Origin: Xanthobacteraceae bacterium
GTDB taxonomy: Bacteria > Pseudomonadota > Alphaproteobacteria > Rhizobiales > Xanthobacteraceae
DNA length: 64,000 nt
NCBI GenBank assembly: GCA_019454205.1
Contig: CP075369.1
Location: 2,046,001-2,110,000, forward strand
Direction: 5' to 3'
Shown: positions 54,662 through 63,278 of the stretch, piece after piece
Layout: every line of letters begins with the position of its first letter
Position numbering within the stretch: position 1 is the first letter of the stretch
Made by a program: the position numbers and the translations under genes
Notes under the pieces: generated by a model
The model's input: only the letters and a program-made list of their open reading frames with translations
What the model was told of the DNA's origin: nothing
Databases searched by the model: none

Positions 54662-54699
54662 AAAACGGGCCGCAAAAAAGCGGCCCGTTTTCTTTTTTA
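54662..54699. terminator. Bidirectional terminator between the RND operon and leuA
   Basis: AAAACGGGCCGC and GCGGCCCGTTTT form a 12-bp stem around a 6-base A-rich loop, with T runs on the 3' side for each strand. It serves both the RND gene and the convergent leuA. Confidence 0.9.
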
Positions 54700-54708
54700 A
54701 CGCTGCGT

Positions 54709-56283
54709 TCAGCCCGCCGCCGTCTGCGGGTTCACCGACTGGCGCTTCTGCGAGAGCTTGTTCAGCGCGTTGATATAGGCCTTGGCCGAAGCAACCAGTG
54801 TGTCGGCATCGGCGCCGCGCGCGGACACTTCCTTGCCGCCCTCTTCCAGACGCACCGAGACTTCCGCCTGCGCGTCGGTGCCCTCGGTCACGGCATGGAC
54901 CTGATAGAGCATCAGCTTCGCCGTGTGCGGCACCAGCGACTTGATCGCGTTGAAGATCGCGTCCACCGGACCATTTCCGGTCGCCTCTTCCGTGACCGTC
55001 TTGCCGTCGATGTCGAGGCGCAGCGTCGCGCGCTGCGGACCCTGAGTACCCGCAACCACGGACAGCGATACGATCTTGATGCGGTCGTGCGCCTGCGCAA
55101 TCTCGTCGTCCACCAGCGCGACGATATCCTCGTCGTAGACGTGCTTCTTCTTGTCGGCGAGCGCCTTGAAGCGGTTGAAGGCGTCGTTCAGCGAATTGTC
55201 GCCGAGTTCGTAGCCGAGTTCCTTCAGCTTCTCGCGGAAGGCATGGCGGCCCGAATGCTTGCCCATGACCAGCGAGGTCTTCGACACGCCGACATCTTCC
55301 GGCCGCATGATCTCGTAGGTCTGTGTATGCTTTAGCATGCCGTCCTGATGGATGCCGCTCTCGTGTGCAAAGGCATTCCGGCCGACAATCGCCTTGTTGT
55401 ACTGCACCGGGAACGAAGTCACCGCGGACACCAGCTTGGAAGCGCGTGTCAGCATCGTCGCGTCGATGTTGTTCCAGTATGGATAGATGTCCGCGCGGGT
55501 GCGGAGCGCCATCACGACTTCTTCCAGCGAAGCGTTGCCCGCCCGCTCGCCAATGCCGTTGATGGTGCATTCGATCTGCCGCGCGCCACCCTCGACGCCC
55601 GCAATCGAATTCGCGACCGCCATGCCGAGATCGTCATGGCAATGCACCGAGAAGCGCGCCTTGTCGGAGTTCGGCACGCGCTCGCGCACGGTCTTGAACA
55701 ACTGCGCGTATTCCGCCGGCGTGGTGTAGCCGACCGTATCCGGAATGTTGATCGTGGTCGCGCCAGCCTTGATCGCGGCTTCGACGCAACGGCAGAGGAA
55801 ATCCAGTTCCGTGCGCGTGCCGTCTTCCGCCGACCACTCCACATCGTCAACATGATTACGCGCACGCGTCACCTGCGCGATCACCATCTCGTAGACTTCG
55901 TTCGGCTCCTTCTGGAGCTTGTATTTCATGTGCACGGGCGAAGTGGACAGGAACGTATGAATGCGCGGACGCCGCGCAAACTTCACCGCTTCCGCGCAAC
56001 GGTCGATGTCGTTGAATGCCGCGCGCGACAGCCCGGCGATGATCGAGTTCTTCGAGCGCTTCGCGATTTCCGCGACTGAATGGAAGTCGCCTTCGGATGC
56101 AATCGGAAAGCCGGCCTCGATGATATCGACGCCCATGTCGTCGAGCAGTTCCGCGACCTCGATCTTCTCCTCGAACGTCATCGACGCGCCGGGGCATTGC
56201 TCGCCGTCGCGGAGCGTGGTGTCGAAGATCAATACGCGGTCTTTTTCGCTGCCTTTCGGCGCAGGATTGTTTTGGTCGGTCAT
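54709..56283 (-). CDS. leuA: 2-isopropylmalate synthase
   Basis: A 524-residue LeuA that condenses acetyl-CoA with 2-oxoisovalerate, the first committed step of leucine synthesis. TIM-barrel motifs are LIFDTTLRDGEQCPGASMT, the metal site SVHCHDDLGMAVANS and NGIGERAGNASLEEV; the C-terminal LeuA dimer domain (about residues 390-515) would bind leucine for feedback. ATG 56283 is the family start; the leucine-rich leader peptide and a hairpin lie upstream. Confidence 0.95.
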   Translation of the reverse strand: MTDQNNPAPKGSEKDRVLIFDTTLRDGEQCPGASMTFEEKIEVAELLDDMGVDIIEAGFPIASEGDFHSVAEIAKRSKNSIIAGLSRAAFNDIDRCAEAVKFARRPRIHTFLSTSPVHMKYKLQKEPNEVYEMVIAQVTRARNHVDDVEWSAEDGTRTELDFLCRCVEAAIKAGATTINIPDTVGYTTPAEYAQLFKTVRERVPNSDKARFSVHCHDDLGMAVANSIAGVEGGARQIECTINGIGERAGNASLEEVVMALRTRADIYPYWNNIDATMLTRASKLVSAVTSFPVQYNKAIVGRNAFAHESGIHQDGMLKHTQTYEIMRPEDVGVSKTSLVMGKHSGRHAFREKLKELGYELGDNSLNDAFNRFKALADKKKHVYDEDIVALVDDEIAQAHDRIKIVSLSVVAGTQGPQRATLRLDIDGKTVTEEATGNGPVDAIFNAIKSLVPHTAKLMLYQVHAVTEGTDAQAEVSVRLEEGGKEVSARGADADTLVASAKAYINALNKLSQKRQSVNPQTAAG

Positions 56284-56341
56284 GGCTGTGGTCCTTCTAG
56301 AACTTGCGCTGCTCCAGCACTCCGGGGTTGCGTCGTCGGAT

Positions 56342-56383
56342 CCCCTGAGAGCCAAGGCGCAAGCGCCCAGCCGGCCTCAGGGG
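56342..56383 (-). promoter_or_regulatory. Attenuator-like hairpin before leuA
   Basis: On the minus strand CCCCTGAG, which includes the leader-peptide stop codon, pairs with CTCAGGGG, enclosing a second small stem (GGCGC/GCGCC). No U run follows, so it may act by competing folding with a further hairpin at 56422-56445 inside the leader peptide, or by affecting leuA translation, instead of as a classical terminator. Confidence 0.6.
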
Positions 56384-56475
56384 CGGCGAAGCAGAAGGAG
56401 ACCGGTCAGAATGAGAGCGTTACCCGGGATCGCGGCGATCCGGGTGGCGAGACGCATATCGCGGAAATTCGTCAT
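56377..56475 (-). CDS. leuL: leuA leader peptide
   Basis: A 32-residue frame starting MTNFRDMRLATRI and ending NALILTGLLLLRRP. Seven of 32 codons are leucine, four of them consecutive just before the end, plus isoleucines; the stop lies in the arm of a hairpin 94 bases before leuA. This is the arrangement of a leucine attenuation leader. The longer frame upstream has no support. Confidence 0.75.
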   Translation of the reverse strand: MTNFRDMRLATRIAAIPGNALILTGLLLLRRP

Positions 56476-56600
56476 GGCGTCAGGCGTGGCTCTCTGTTCC
56501 CCGCAACCTGAACCGATTTGGTTAGCAATCGGTAAGCGCAGGATCGCGGGCGTTCTAGCCAGCCCTCCCGGCCCGCGCAAGCCGCTTCTTCAGGCAAAGG

Positions 56601-57416
56601 TCAGCGCTTCTGACGTTTGATCCAACCCGCGACGATATCCACTACCTGCTGGTCGATCCCATAGAAGCCATGCGCAGCCTCCGTTTGGCAGGGGTCGCCG
56701 CTTCCAGGCTCTCCGTCGAGGAAAACGATTTCAATGTCACCACCCCCACGCCACGCGCGAAACTGCTCCAGCGTCTCCGGCAAGGTCCAGCGGCAGGTAT
56801 CCTTCCTGTGACCAACCAGCAGCATCGGCACCTGCGCCTTTGCTTTGTTTCCCTGAATCGCGCGGATGAAACTCGGAACCCTCGGCTCGACCGGCACCAG
56901 CATCGGCGAGGTTAGAACCATGCCGTCCGGTTTGCGCTTGCCGTCAGCCACGAGCAGCGCAACGCCCGCGGTGACAGCGCCGCGGCTGGTCGCCACGATA
57001 AATACCGGCTCGGCAATGCCGCGCATGTATTCGACCAGCGCTCCGATGTCGCCGCCGTGCACCGGATTGAAACGATAGCCCTGCACAACGCCGCCCTTTT
57101 GGCCCGGCGCTTTCCAGTCCGGTGCGATGTCGGGAACGAGAACCGCGAAACCAGCCGCCTGATAGTTGGCACGGGTGCGAACGACCTGATTGCGCCGTCC
57201 CCAACCAATCGCACCATCAGGAGCAATTTGAAGATTGCCATGACCGCCCGCGAGCAGGATCACGCTCGCCACCGGCTTTTCTGGCTTGAGCAGAATGGCG
57301 CGGATTTTCTGGCCGCGAGAGACGACCTCAACAATCGGCTCAGCAGCAAGCACAGGCAGCGTGGCGCACAGCCCGGCAAATCCGAAAAGTACCGCAATTG
57401 TACGGGAGACCCACAT
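56601..57416 (-). CDS. Secreted alpha/beta-hydrolase-like protein
   Basis: A 271-residue protein with a Sec signal (VLFGFAGLCATLPVLAA, cleaved near A-EP). Body resembles alpha/beta hydrolases: ASVILLAGGHGNLQI oxyanion loop, VFIVATSRGAVTAGVAL where the nucleophile elbow should be, and HGFYGIDQQVV with a terminal His. The elbow reads TSRGA, so the usual first glycine of GxSxG is Thr/Ala-like; activity is uncertain. Substrate unknown. Confidence 0.72.
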   Translation of the reverse strand: MWVSRTIAVLFGFAGLCATLPVLAAEPIVEVVSRGQKIRAILLKPEKPVASVILLAGGHGNLQIAPDGAIGWGRRNQVVRTRANYQAAGFAVLVPDIAPDWKAPGQKGGVVQGYRFNPVHGGDIGALVEYMRGIAEPVFIVATSRGAVTAGVALLVADGKRKPDGMVLTSPMLVPVEPRVPSFIRAIQGNKAKAQVPMLLVGHRKDTCRWTLPETLEQFRAWRGGGDIEIVFLDGEPGSGDPCQTEAAHGFYGIDQQVVDIVAGWIKRQKR

Positions 57417-57485
57417 GGGAATTCCTTTTAGGTTGCATCAACCATTATTCCGTTACAAACCCACACAAACAAGAGACGGTACGGA

Positions 57486-57812
57486 ATGAAACGCGCACTT
57501 CTCATATTTCCGGTTGTCGCTTTGTGCGCCGCGTGCGCCAGCACGCAGACGCAGGCTCCCGCGCCTGCGAACGAGCCGGACCCGCAGATCGCTTCGCTGG
57601 CCCCTTCCAACGGCCCGCCCGAATGCGCGAACCCGATCAACGCCTTTCAGAAGATCATCGCCACCGACGTCGGCACCGGCTCGCTCGACCGTAACGTCTT
57701 CCCGCGCATCGCGACCGATCTCGGCCCGGTGCGCGCGCTCTGCGCCTCCGGCGACGGCGCGCAGGCGCTCCGCGAATTGCAGGCAACCAAGCGCAAGTAC
57801 GGCTATCGCTGA
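57486..57812 (+). CDS. Small lipoprotein
   Basis: A 108-residue protein with lipoprotein signal MKRALLIFPVVALCAACAST (lipobox CAAC), a Pro/Ala-rich linker and a short C-terminal domain (CANPINAFQKIIATDVGTGSL) with two cysteines that could pair. Outer-membrane location is expected. Function unknown. Convergent with ppk2. Confidence 0.75.
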   Translation: MKRALLIFPVVALCAACASTQTQAPAPANEPDPQIASLAPSNGPPECANPINAFQKIIATDVGTGSLDRNVFPRIATDLGPVRALCASGDGAQALRELQATKRKYGYR

Positions 57813-57821
57813 GCGTCCGGT

Positions 57822-58700
57822 TTATTCCTTCGCCAGCGTTTCGCGCGCCTGCATCATCGTTTCCAGCGCAGCCTTATCAACCTTGGGGAATTCCAGGCCG
57901 AGACCCTGCATGGCCTCGTCGATGGCGGCAGCGACCACGAGACGCGTGAACCACTTCCGGTCGGCCGGCACGACATACCAGGGTGCATGTGGCGCGGCGG
58001 TATTGCGGATCGCATCCTCATAGGCACTCATATAATCTTTCCAGTATTTTCGTTCCTCGACATCGCCCGGATTGAACTTCCAGCGCTTTTCCGGCTCGTC
58101 GATGCGCTCCAGAAATCGCTTCTTCTGCTCGTCTTTCGAGACGTAGAGAAAAAACTTCAGGATCAATGTCCCGTTGCGCGCCATGTAACGCTCGAACGCG
58201 CGAATATCCTCGAACCGCTCGCTCCAGATCTTGTCGGTCACCAGTTCCTGCGGCAGCCGCTGCTTCGCAAGGATTTCCTTACGCACGCGCACCACGAGGA
58301 CCTCTTCGTAATACGAGCGGTTGAAAACGCCGATACGCCCACGCTCAGGTAACGCGCAGGTCGTGCGCCACATGTAATCGTGATCCAGTTCGATTACGGT
58401 CGGCGCCTTGAACGAATGGACCTGACAACCCTGCGGATTGATGCCGGACATCACATGCTCGATGGCGCTGTCCTTGCCCGCGGCATCCATCGCCTGAAAA
58501 ATGAGAAGTACGGACCAGCGATCCTGCGCGTAAAGCCTCTCCTGCAATTCGTTGAGCGACTTGATATCGTTCTCCAGCCGCTCTTTCGCCTCCTGCTTGC
58601 CGATATCGAGGTTCGCGGTATCGCGTGGATCGTAATCGGACAACTTGAAGCCCTTGCCGTCGGCAACGCGAAACCGCTTGACCAGTTGCGAGCGCTCCAT
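57822..58700 (-). CDS. Polyphosphate kinase 2 family protein
   Basis: A 292-residue PPK2 enzyme that transfers phosphate between polyphosphate and nucleotides. Walker A-like FQAMDAAGKDSAIEHVMSGINPQG (about residues 68-91), lid region RIGVFNRSYYEEVLVVRV and W-rich KRWKFNPGDVEERKYWKDY are clear. Single-domain form; whether it prefers ADP or AMP cannot be told. Confidence 0.92.
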   Translation of the reverse strand: MERSQLVKRFRVADGKGFKLSDYDPRDTANLDIGKQEAKERLENDIKSLNELQERLYAQDRWSVLLIFQAMDAAGKDSAIEHVMSGINPQGCQVHSFKAPTVIELDHDYMWRTTCALPERGRIGVFNRSYYEEVLVVRVRKEILAKQRLPQELVTDKIWSERFEDIRAFERYMARNGTLILKFFLYVSKDEQKKRFLERIDEPEKRWKFNPGDVEERKYWKDYMSAYEDAIRNTAAPHAPWYVVPADRKWFTRLVVAAAIDEAMQGLGLEFPKVDKAALETMMQARETLAKE

Positions 58701-58708
58701 GCTTCCTC

Positions 58709-59413
58709 CTACGCCGCTTCGGGCGGCAATTTTGCGTTCAGGTAAGCGCGCACGAAACCGGGCATTGCCGGACTGAAATCCGCGCGCGTGCGCACGATCA
58801 CGACATCCGCCAACTCCGGGACGCGCTGCTTCGCGATGTTTCCGCGGATCTTCTCCGCCAGTGCTTCGGCCTCGAGCGGAAGGTCGATTTCGCGGAGCAG
58901 CGCCAGCCGCGAACCTGCGTTCACTGCCGTCCAGCCGGGCGTGACGGTGTATTCGCCCGGGATCAATCCGGCCTCCTCGTCCAGTTCGCGCACCAGATTG
59001 GCGGCGAGATCGACGCTACCATCTTCGCGAATATCGCCGGGGTCGGGCGTGCCTGCGGGAAAATAAATGCGCCCCGCGTTTGCCGTATCAAGCCCCATCA
59101 CGCCGAGCACGAAGGCGCCGTCGGTCGTCCGCAACACGCCGCCACTCGCGCAGTGGAATATTCCCTCATCGGGGAAACCAAATGCGCGATGCGTGACCAG
59201 GCTCGCGAAATCGGTTTCGAACATGGCAGCGCGCAACACCTCGCCGTCGATCTGCCAGCGGTGCACCAACAACACACGACCGTTCCACATCCCCGGACGT
59301 TGCGCACGCATCCGCTCGAAATGCGCGAGAATGTCGTTGCGGTTATCCGTGGCCCAGCGCCATTCGCGCGGCTCCAGCCGCACGTCGATCTCGTTCAGGC
59401 GAGTGATCTTCAT
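58709..59413 (-). CDS. NUDIX hydrolase
   Basis: A 234-residue protein with a NUDIX box, AGTPDPGDIREDGSVDLAAN followed by LVRELDEEAGLI (GX...REXXEEXG), about residues 115-150, and an N-terminal beta-rich part. Substrate unknown; such enzymes cleave nucleoside diphosphate-X compounds. Its start overlaps the pdxY stop by 4 bases. Confidence 0.88.
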   Translation of the reverse strand: MKITRLNEIDVRLEPREWRWATDNRNDILAHFERMRAQRPGMWNGRVLLVHRWQIDGEVLRAAMFETDFASLVTHRAFGFPDEGIFHCASGGVLRTTDGAFVLGVMGLDTANAGRIYFPAGTPDPGDIREDGSVDLAANLVRELDEEAGLIPGEYTVTPGWTAVNAGSRLALLREIDLPLEAEALAEKIRGNIAKQRVPELADVVIVRTRADFSPAMPGFVRAYLNAKLPPEAA

Positions 59414-60261
59414 GCGAGCTTCTCCGGCATGAAGGTCTCGCTTGGCGAAACATATTCTTCCTGCGCTTCGACCAGCAGGATTTCACGCGAGCCGGCGGCA
59501 AGCGTGCGCTTCAGCAGACCATAAACCGAGGAAGCGGCATTCGAGAGCGCCGCGCCCGCCGATCCGGTTTTCAGGAGATGAAAGAAGAACAGCGCAGCGA
59601 TGGCGTCACCGGCGCCGTTGACCGACAGATTGAGGAGCGGCGTCCGCACGCGGAATTTTCCTTCGCGATCCGAGACCATAAGGTCGATGCTGCCTTCCGG
59701 CGTCGCATCCGTATGCAGGCTGGTGACAAGCACCGTAGACGGCCCGATCTTGTGAATTGCGTCGGCCGCGCGAAGCGCCGCCGCGAGCGACTTCGTCTCC
59801 ATGCCGGAAAGATAATCCAGTTCAAACTGGTTGGGCGTGACAACGTCCGCCGCCGGCAGCGCCCGTTCCCGCATGAACTCCGGAATGCCGGGCCGCACGA
59901 ACACGCCGCGGCCTACATCGCCGATCACGGGATCGCAGCAATAACGCGCATTGCCGTTGGCGGCCTTCACCTTCGCAACGCTTTCCAGAATGGCTTCCCC
60001 CGTGGCGGCGTCACCCATGTAACCGGACAAAACACCGTCACACTTCGGCAGCACACCGCGCTCCGCAATTCCCGTGACCACGTCGCGGATCAGATCAGCA
60101 GCGAAAACCTGTCCGCGCCATGCGCCATAGCCGGTGTGGTTCGAGAACTGGACCGTATGCACCGGCCATACGTCCGCACCCAGCCGTTGCAACGGGAATA
60201 CCGCCGAGGCGTTCCCGACATGCCCGTAAGCGACATGAGACTGGATCGAAAGGATGTTCAT
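59410..60261 (-). CDS. pdxY: Pyridoxal kinase
   Basis: A 283-residue ribokinase-fold vitamin B6 salvage kinase: [23 protein letters not shown] at the N-terminus, [31 protein letters not shown] and the catalytic [16 protein letters not shown]. Phosphorylates pyridoxal with ATP. Length matches PdxY. Confidence 0.94.
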   Translation of the reverse strand: MNILSIQSHVAYGHVGNASAVFPLQRLGADVWPVHTVQFSNHTGYGAWRGQVFAADLIRDVVTGIAERGVLPKCDGVLSGYMGDAATGEAILESVAKVKAANGNARYCCDPVIGDVGRGVFVRPGIPEFMRERALPAADVVTPNQFELDYLSGMETKSLAAALRAADAIHKIGPSTVLVTSLHTDATPEGSIDLMVSDREGKFRVRTPLLNLSVNGAGDAIAALFFFHLLKTGSAGAALSNAASSVYGLLKRTLAAGSREILLVEAQEEYVSPSETFMPEKLA

Positions 60262-60357
60262 GAGTTCCGCACGCCGCAGGACAGGTATTTTATTTGTGCC
60301 GCGATTGTGTGAAACAGGATAACCGGGCCGCCGGAACTATAACCTCGGAAACGCCGC

Positions 60358-60894
60358 GTGTCCTTCTTCTCCACCATCGCCGCCGACGTCATCAACTTCG
60401 TCAAGCTCAACCAGCACTGGGCGCCCTATATCGTCGCCCTGCTCTGCTTCGCGGAGTCGCTGGCCGTCGTATCGTTCTTCGTTCCTGCCACCGTCATGCT
60501 GGTCGGCATCGGCGGGCTGATCGGTAGCGCAGGCCTGAGCTTCTGGCCGATATGGTGGGGTGCGGTGATCGGCGGCATCCTCGGCGACTGGCTGTCCTAT
60601 GTCGTCGGCTACTACTTCAAGGACAGCGCGCATCACCACTGGCCGCTTTCGAAATATCCGGAGTTCACGAAGCGCGCCGACGACTTCATGCGTAAATGGG
60701 GCGCGATGGGCGTATTCATCGGTCGCTTCTCCGGACCGCTGCGCGCCTTCGTGCCGCTGGCTGCCGGCATCTTTTCCGTACCGCACTGGAAGTTTCAGCT
60801 TGCGAACGTTTCCTCGGCGGTGGTGTGGGGCTTCGTGTTGCTCGCGCCGGGTTGGGGTCTGTTCAAATATATCTCGCAGTACCTTCCGCATTAG
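60358..60894 (+). CDS. DedA-family membrane protein
   Basis: A 178-residue DedA/SNARE-associated protein with several helices: FAESLAVVSFFVPATVMLVGIGGL, GAVIGGILGDWLSYVVGYYFKD and the conserved FIGRFSGPLRAFVPLAAGIFS. Family members act as polyprenyl-phosphate or phospholipid flippases. GTG 60358 is the only reasonable start. Confidence 0.88.
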   Translation: MSFFSTIAADVINFVKLNQHWAPYIVALLCFAESLAVVSFFVPATVMLVGIGGLIGSAGLSFWPIWWGAVIGGILGDWLSYVVGYYFKDSAHHHWPLSKYPEFTKRADDFMRKWGAMGVFIGRFSGPLRAFVPLAAGIFSVPHWKFQLANVSSAVVWGFVLLAPGWGLFKYISQYLPH

Positions 60895-60927
60895 CTACGC
60901 CGGTTTCGCCCGCTCCGCTTCGGGCGT

Positions 60928-61722
60928 ATGGTGGCGCGCATGAAGAAGGGAACAAGCGCGATTGCCTTCGAGCGCGTGGTCCAGCGCTTTCCGGGCGCCG
61001 CCGCGCCTGCGCTCGACAATGTTTCGCTGAGCATCGTGCATGGCGAATTCGTCGTGATCGTCGGGCCATCAGGCTCAGGCAAGACAACCCTGCTTCGTCT
61101 CGTCAACCGGCTGGCCGATCCGGCGGAAGGGCGCGTCACGGTTGGCGGCGATAACGTCCTCGATGCCGACCCGATCCTGCTGCGGCGAAGTATCGGATAT
61201 GTGTTTCAGAGCGTCGGCCTGTTTCCGCACATGACGATTGCCGAGAACATCGCGATTACGCCGCGCCTGCTCGGGTGGGAAGAATCGCGCATGGAAAAGC
61301 GCGTAAGCGAACTGCTCACGCTTGTGCATCTGCCGCAAAGCTATGCGCCCCGTATGCCGCACGAACTTTCCGGCGGCGAACGCCAGCGTGTCGGCGTCGC
61401 CCGCGCCATCGCCGCGCAGCCGGAAATCGTACTGATGGACGAGCCGTTCGGCGCGCTCGATCCCGTCACACGCGACGCACTGACTCAGGATTACCGCGCG
61501 TTGCACGACAAGCTGAAACTCACTTCCGTCATGATTACCCACGATATGCAGGAAGCACTGCTGCTCGCCGACCGCATCGTCGTGATGCAGGCCGGGAAGA
61601 TTGTCGAACAGGGCACGCCGAAACAGCTTTCGCGCAAGGCGAAACACAAATACGTACGCGAGTTGCTGCAAACCCCGGCGCGGCAGGCAAAGCGTCTCTC
61701 CGCGCTGATGAGGGACGCGTGA
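60928..61722 (+). CDS. Osmoprotectant ABC transporter ATP-binding protein (OpuCA/ProV-like)
   Basis: A 264-residue ATPase of the quaternary-amine uptake family: Walker A GPSGSGKTT, Q-loop YVFQSVGLFPHM, signature LSGGERQRVGVARA, Walker B VLMDEPFGALDPVTRD, switch MITHDM. No CBS tail, unlike ProV/OpuCA of full length, so the osmolality-sensing extension is absent. ATG 60940 is an alternative start. It overlaps the permease GTG by 4 bases. Confidence 0.88.
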   Translation: MVARMKKGTSAIAFERVVQRFPGAAAPALDNVSLSIVHGEFVVIVGPSGSGKTTLLRLVNRLADPAEGRVTVGGDNVLDADPILLRRSIGYVFQSVGLFPHMTIAENIAITPRLLGWEESRMEKRVSELLTLVHLPQSYAPRMPHELSGGERQRVGVARAIAAQPEIVLMDEPFGALDPVTRDALTQDYRALHDKLKLTSVMITHDMQEALLLADRIVVMQAGKIVEQGTPKQLSRKAKHKYVRELLQTPARQAKRLSALMRDA

Positions 61723-63275
61723 AGGACATTGACCCGCGCATCGCGGAAGCGCTGGCGCGCCTTCCGGAATATCTGGGCAATCATGTTTTGCTTAGCGTCT
61801 CCGCGCTGGCGCTGGGGCTTGCGATCAGTCTGCCACTCGGCATTCTCGCCGCGCGCAGCAACGTGCTGCGCTGGCCACTGCTCGCCTTCGCATCGCTGAT
61901 CCAGACTATTCCCGGCCTCGCATTGCTCGCCCTGTTTTATCCGATCCTGCTCGGCATCTCCGGGCTGACTTCGATGCTGTTCGGCGCGTCGTTCTCCGCG
62001 TTCGGGTTCCTGCCCTCCCTGCTCGCGCTTACGCTCTATTCGATGCTGCCGGTGTTGCGAAATACGATCGCGGGGTTAAGCGGGATCGACGGCGCTGTCA
62101 GCGAAGCTGCGAATGGCGTCGGCATGACGCGCAGGCAGGCACTGTTCATGGTGGAATTGCCGCTGGCGCTTCCCGTCATCATGGCGGGCATCCGCACCGC
62201 GGCGGTCTGGGTGATCGGCACCGCGACGCTGTCCACGCCTATCGGCCAGACCAGCCTCGGCAATTATATTTTCACCGGCCTGCAAACCCAGAACTGGGTG
62301 TTCGTGCTGTTCGGCTGCGTCGCGGCGGCCGTACTCGCTCTCATTGTCGATCAACTGCTCGCCCTGATCGAAAGCGGATTGAAAGCGCGAAAGCGCAATC
62401 GCATCCTCGCCGGGGCCGCCGGCATCGCGCTCGTCGTCTTCGCGGCGCTCGTTCCCGGCTTTGTGCGGAACGGCAGCGGCTATGTCGTCGGCGCGAAGAC
62501 CTTCACCGAACAATTCATTCTCGCCGCACTGATCGAGAACCGGCTGCGCGAGAACGGCCTGCCCGCCGCGCGGCGCGATGGCCTCGGCTCGACCGTGGCC
62601 TACGATGCGCTCCTGAGCGGGGAGATCGGCGTCTATGTCGATTACTCCGGAACGATCTGGGCAACCCAGATGCGGCGAACCGACGTGCGCCCGCGCGAGG
62701 AAGTGTTGCGCGAAATCCGCAAATGGCTGGAGCCGCAGGGCGTGTTGCTGGCTGGCACACTCGGCTTCGATAATTCCTATGCCCTCGCGATGAAGCGCAC
62801 CCGAGCAGCGGAACTGAACATCAAGACCATTGCCGATCTGGCTCGCTACGCGCCGCAACTCTCCATCGCCGCCGACTACGAGTTTCTCGTGCGCCCGGAA
62901 TGGACCGCGCTGCGCAATGCCTATGGCCTGCAATTCAGGACGCAACGGCAGATGCAGAGCACGTTCATGTATGAAGCGGTTGCGACCGGCGAAGCCGATG
63001 TGATCTCGGCCTTCTCCAGCGACGGGCGCATTGCGCAGTACGATTTGGTCGTCCTGAGCGACCCGAAAAACTCGCTGCCGCCTTACGATGCAATTTTGCT
63101 GGTATCACCGAAGTACGCGAACGACGAAAAGATGCTTTCCGCGCTCAAGCCGTTGCTCGGCGCAATCAGCGTCGAGAAGATGCGCGAAGCCTCGCTCCTC
63201 GCCGACCGCGCCGAGAACAAGCAGACGCCGGAAGGTGCCGCGCGCTGGCTATGGCAGCAAATCGAGAAGAAATAA
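61719..63275 (+). CDS. Osmoprotectant ABC permease fused to its binding protein
   Basis: A 518-residue fusion. Residues about 15-215 form a permease with six helices and the EAA loop (EAANGVGMTRRQALFMVELPLALP); after a further helix near 230-250 comes an OpuCC/OsmF-like binding domain (VVGAKTFTEQFILAALIENRL, GLGSTVAYDALLSGEIGVYVDYSGT). It should import glycine betaine, choline or a similar compound. GTG 61719 overlaps the ATPase stop; the long upstream frame is an antisense-like artefact. Confidence 0.88.
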   Translation: MKDIDPRIAEALARLPEYLGNHVLLSVSALALGLAISLPLGILAARSNVLRWPLLAFASLIQTIPGLALLALFYPILLGISGLTSMLFGASFSAFGFLPSLLALTLYSMLPVLRNTIAGLSGIDGAVSEAANGVGMTRRQALFMVELPLALPVIMAGIRTAAVWVIGTATLSTPIGQTSLGNYIFTGLQTQNWVFVLFGCVAAAVLALIVDQLLALIESGLKARKRNRILAGAAGIALVVFAALVPGFVRNGSGYVVGAKTFTEQFILAALIENRLRENGLPAARRDGLGSTVAYDALLSGEIGVYVDYSGTIWATQMRRTDVRPREEVLREIRKWLEPQGVLLAGTLGFDNSYALAMKRTRAAELNIKTIADLARYAPQLSIAADYEFLVRPEWTALRNAYGLQFRTQRQMQSTFMYEAVATGEADVISAFSSDGRIAQYDLVVLSDPKNSLPPYDAILLVSPKYANDEKMLSALKPLLGAISVEKMREASLLADRAENKQTPEGAARWLWQQIEKK

Positions 63276-63278
63276 GCA

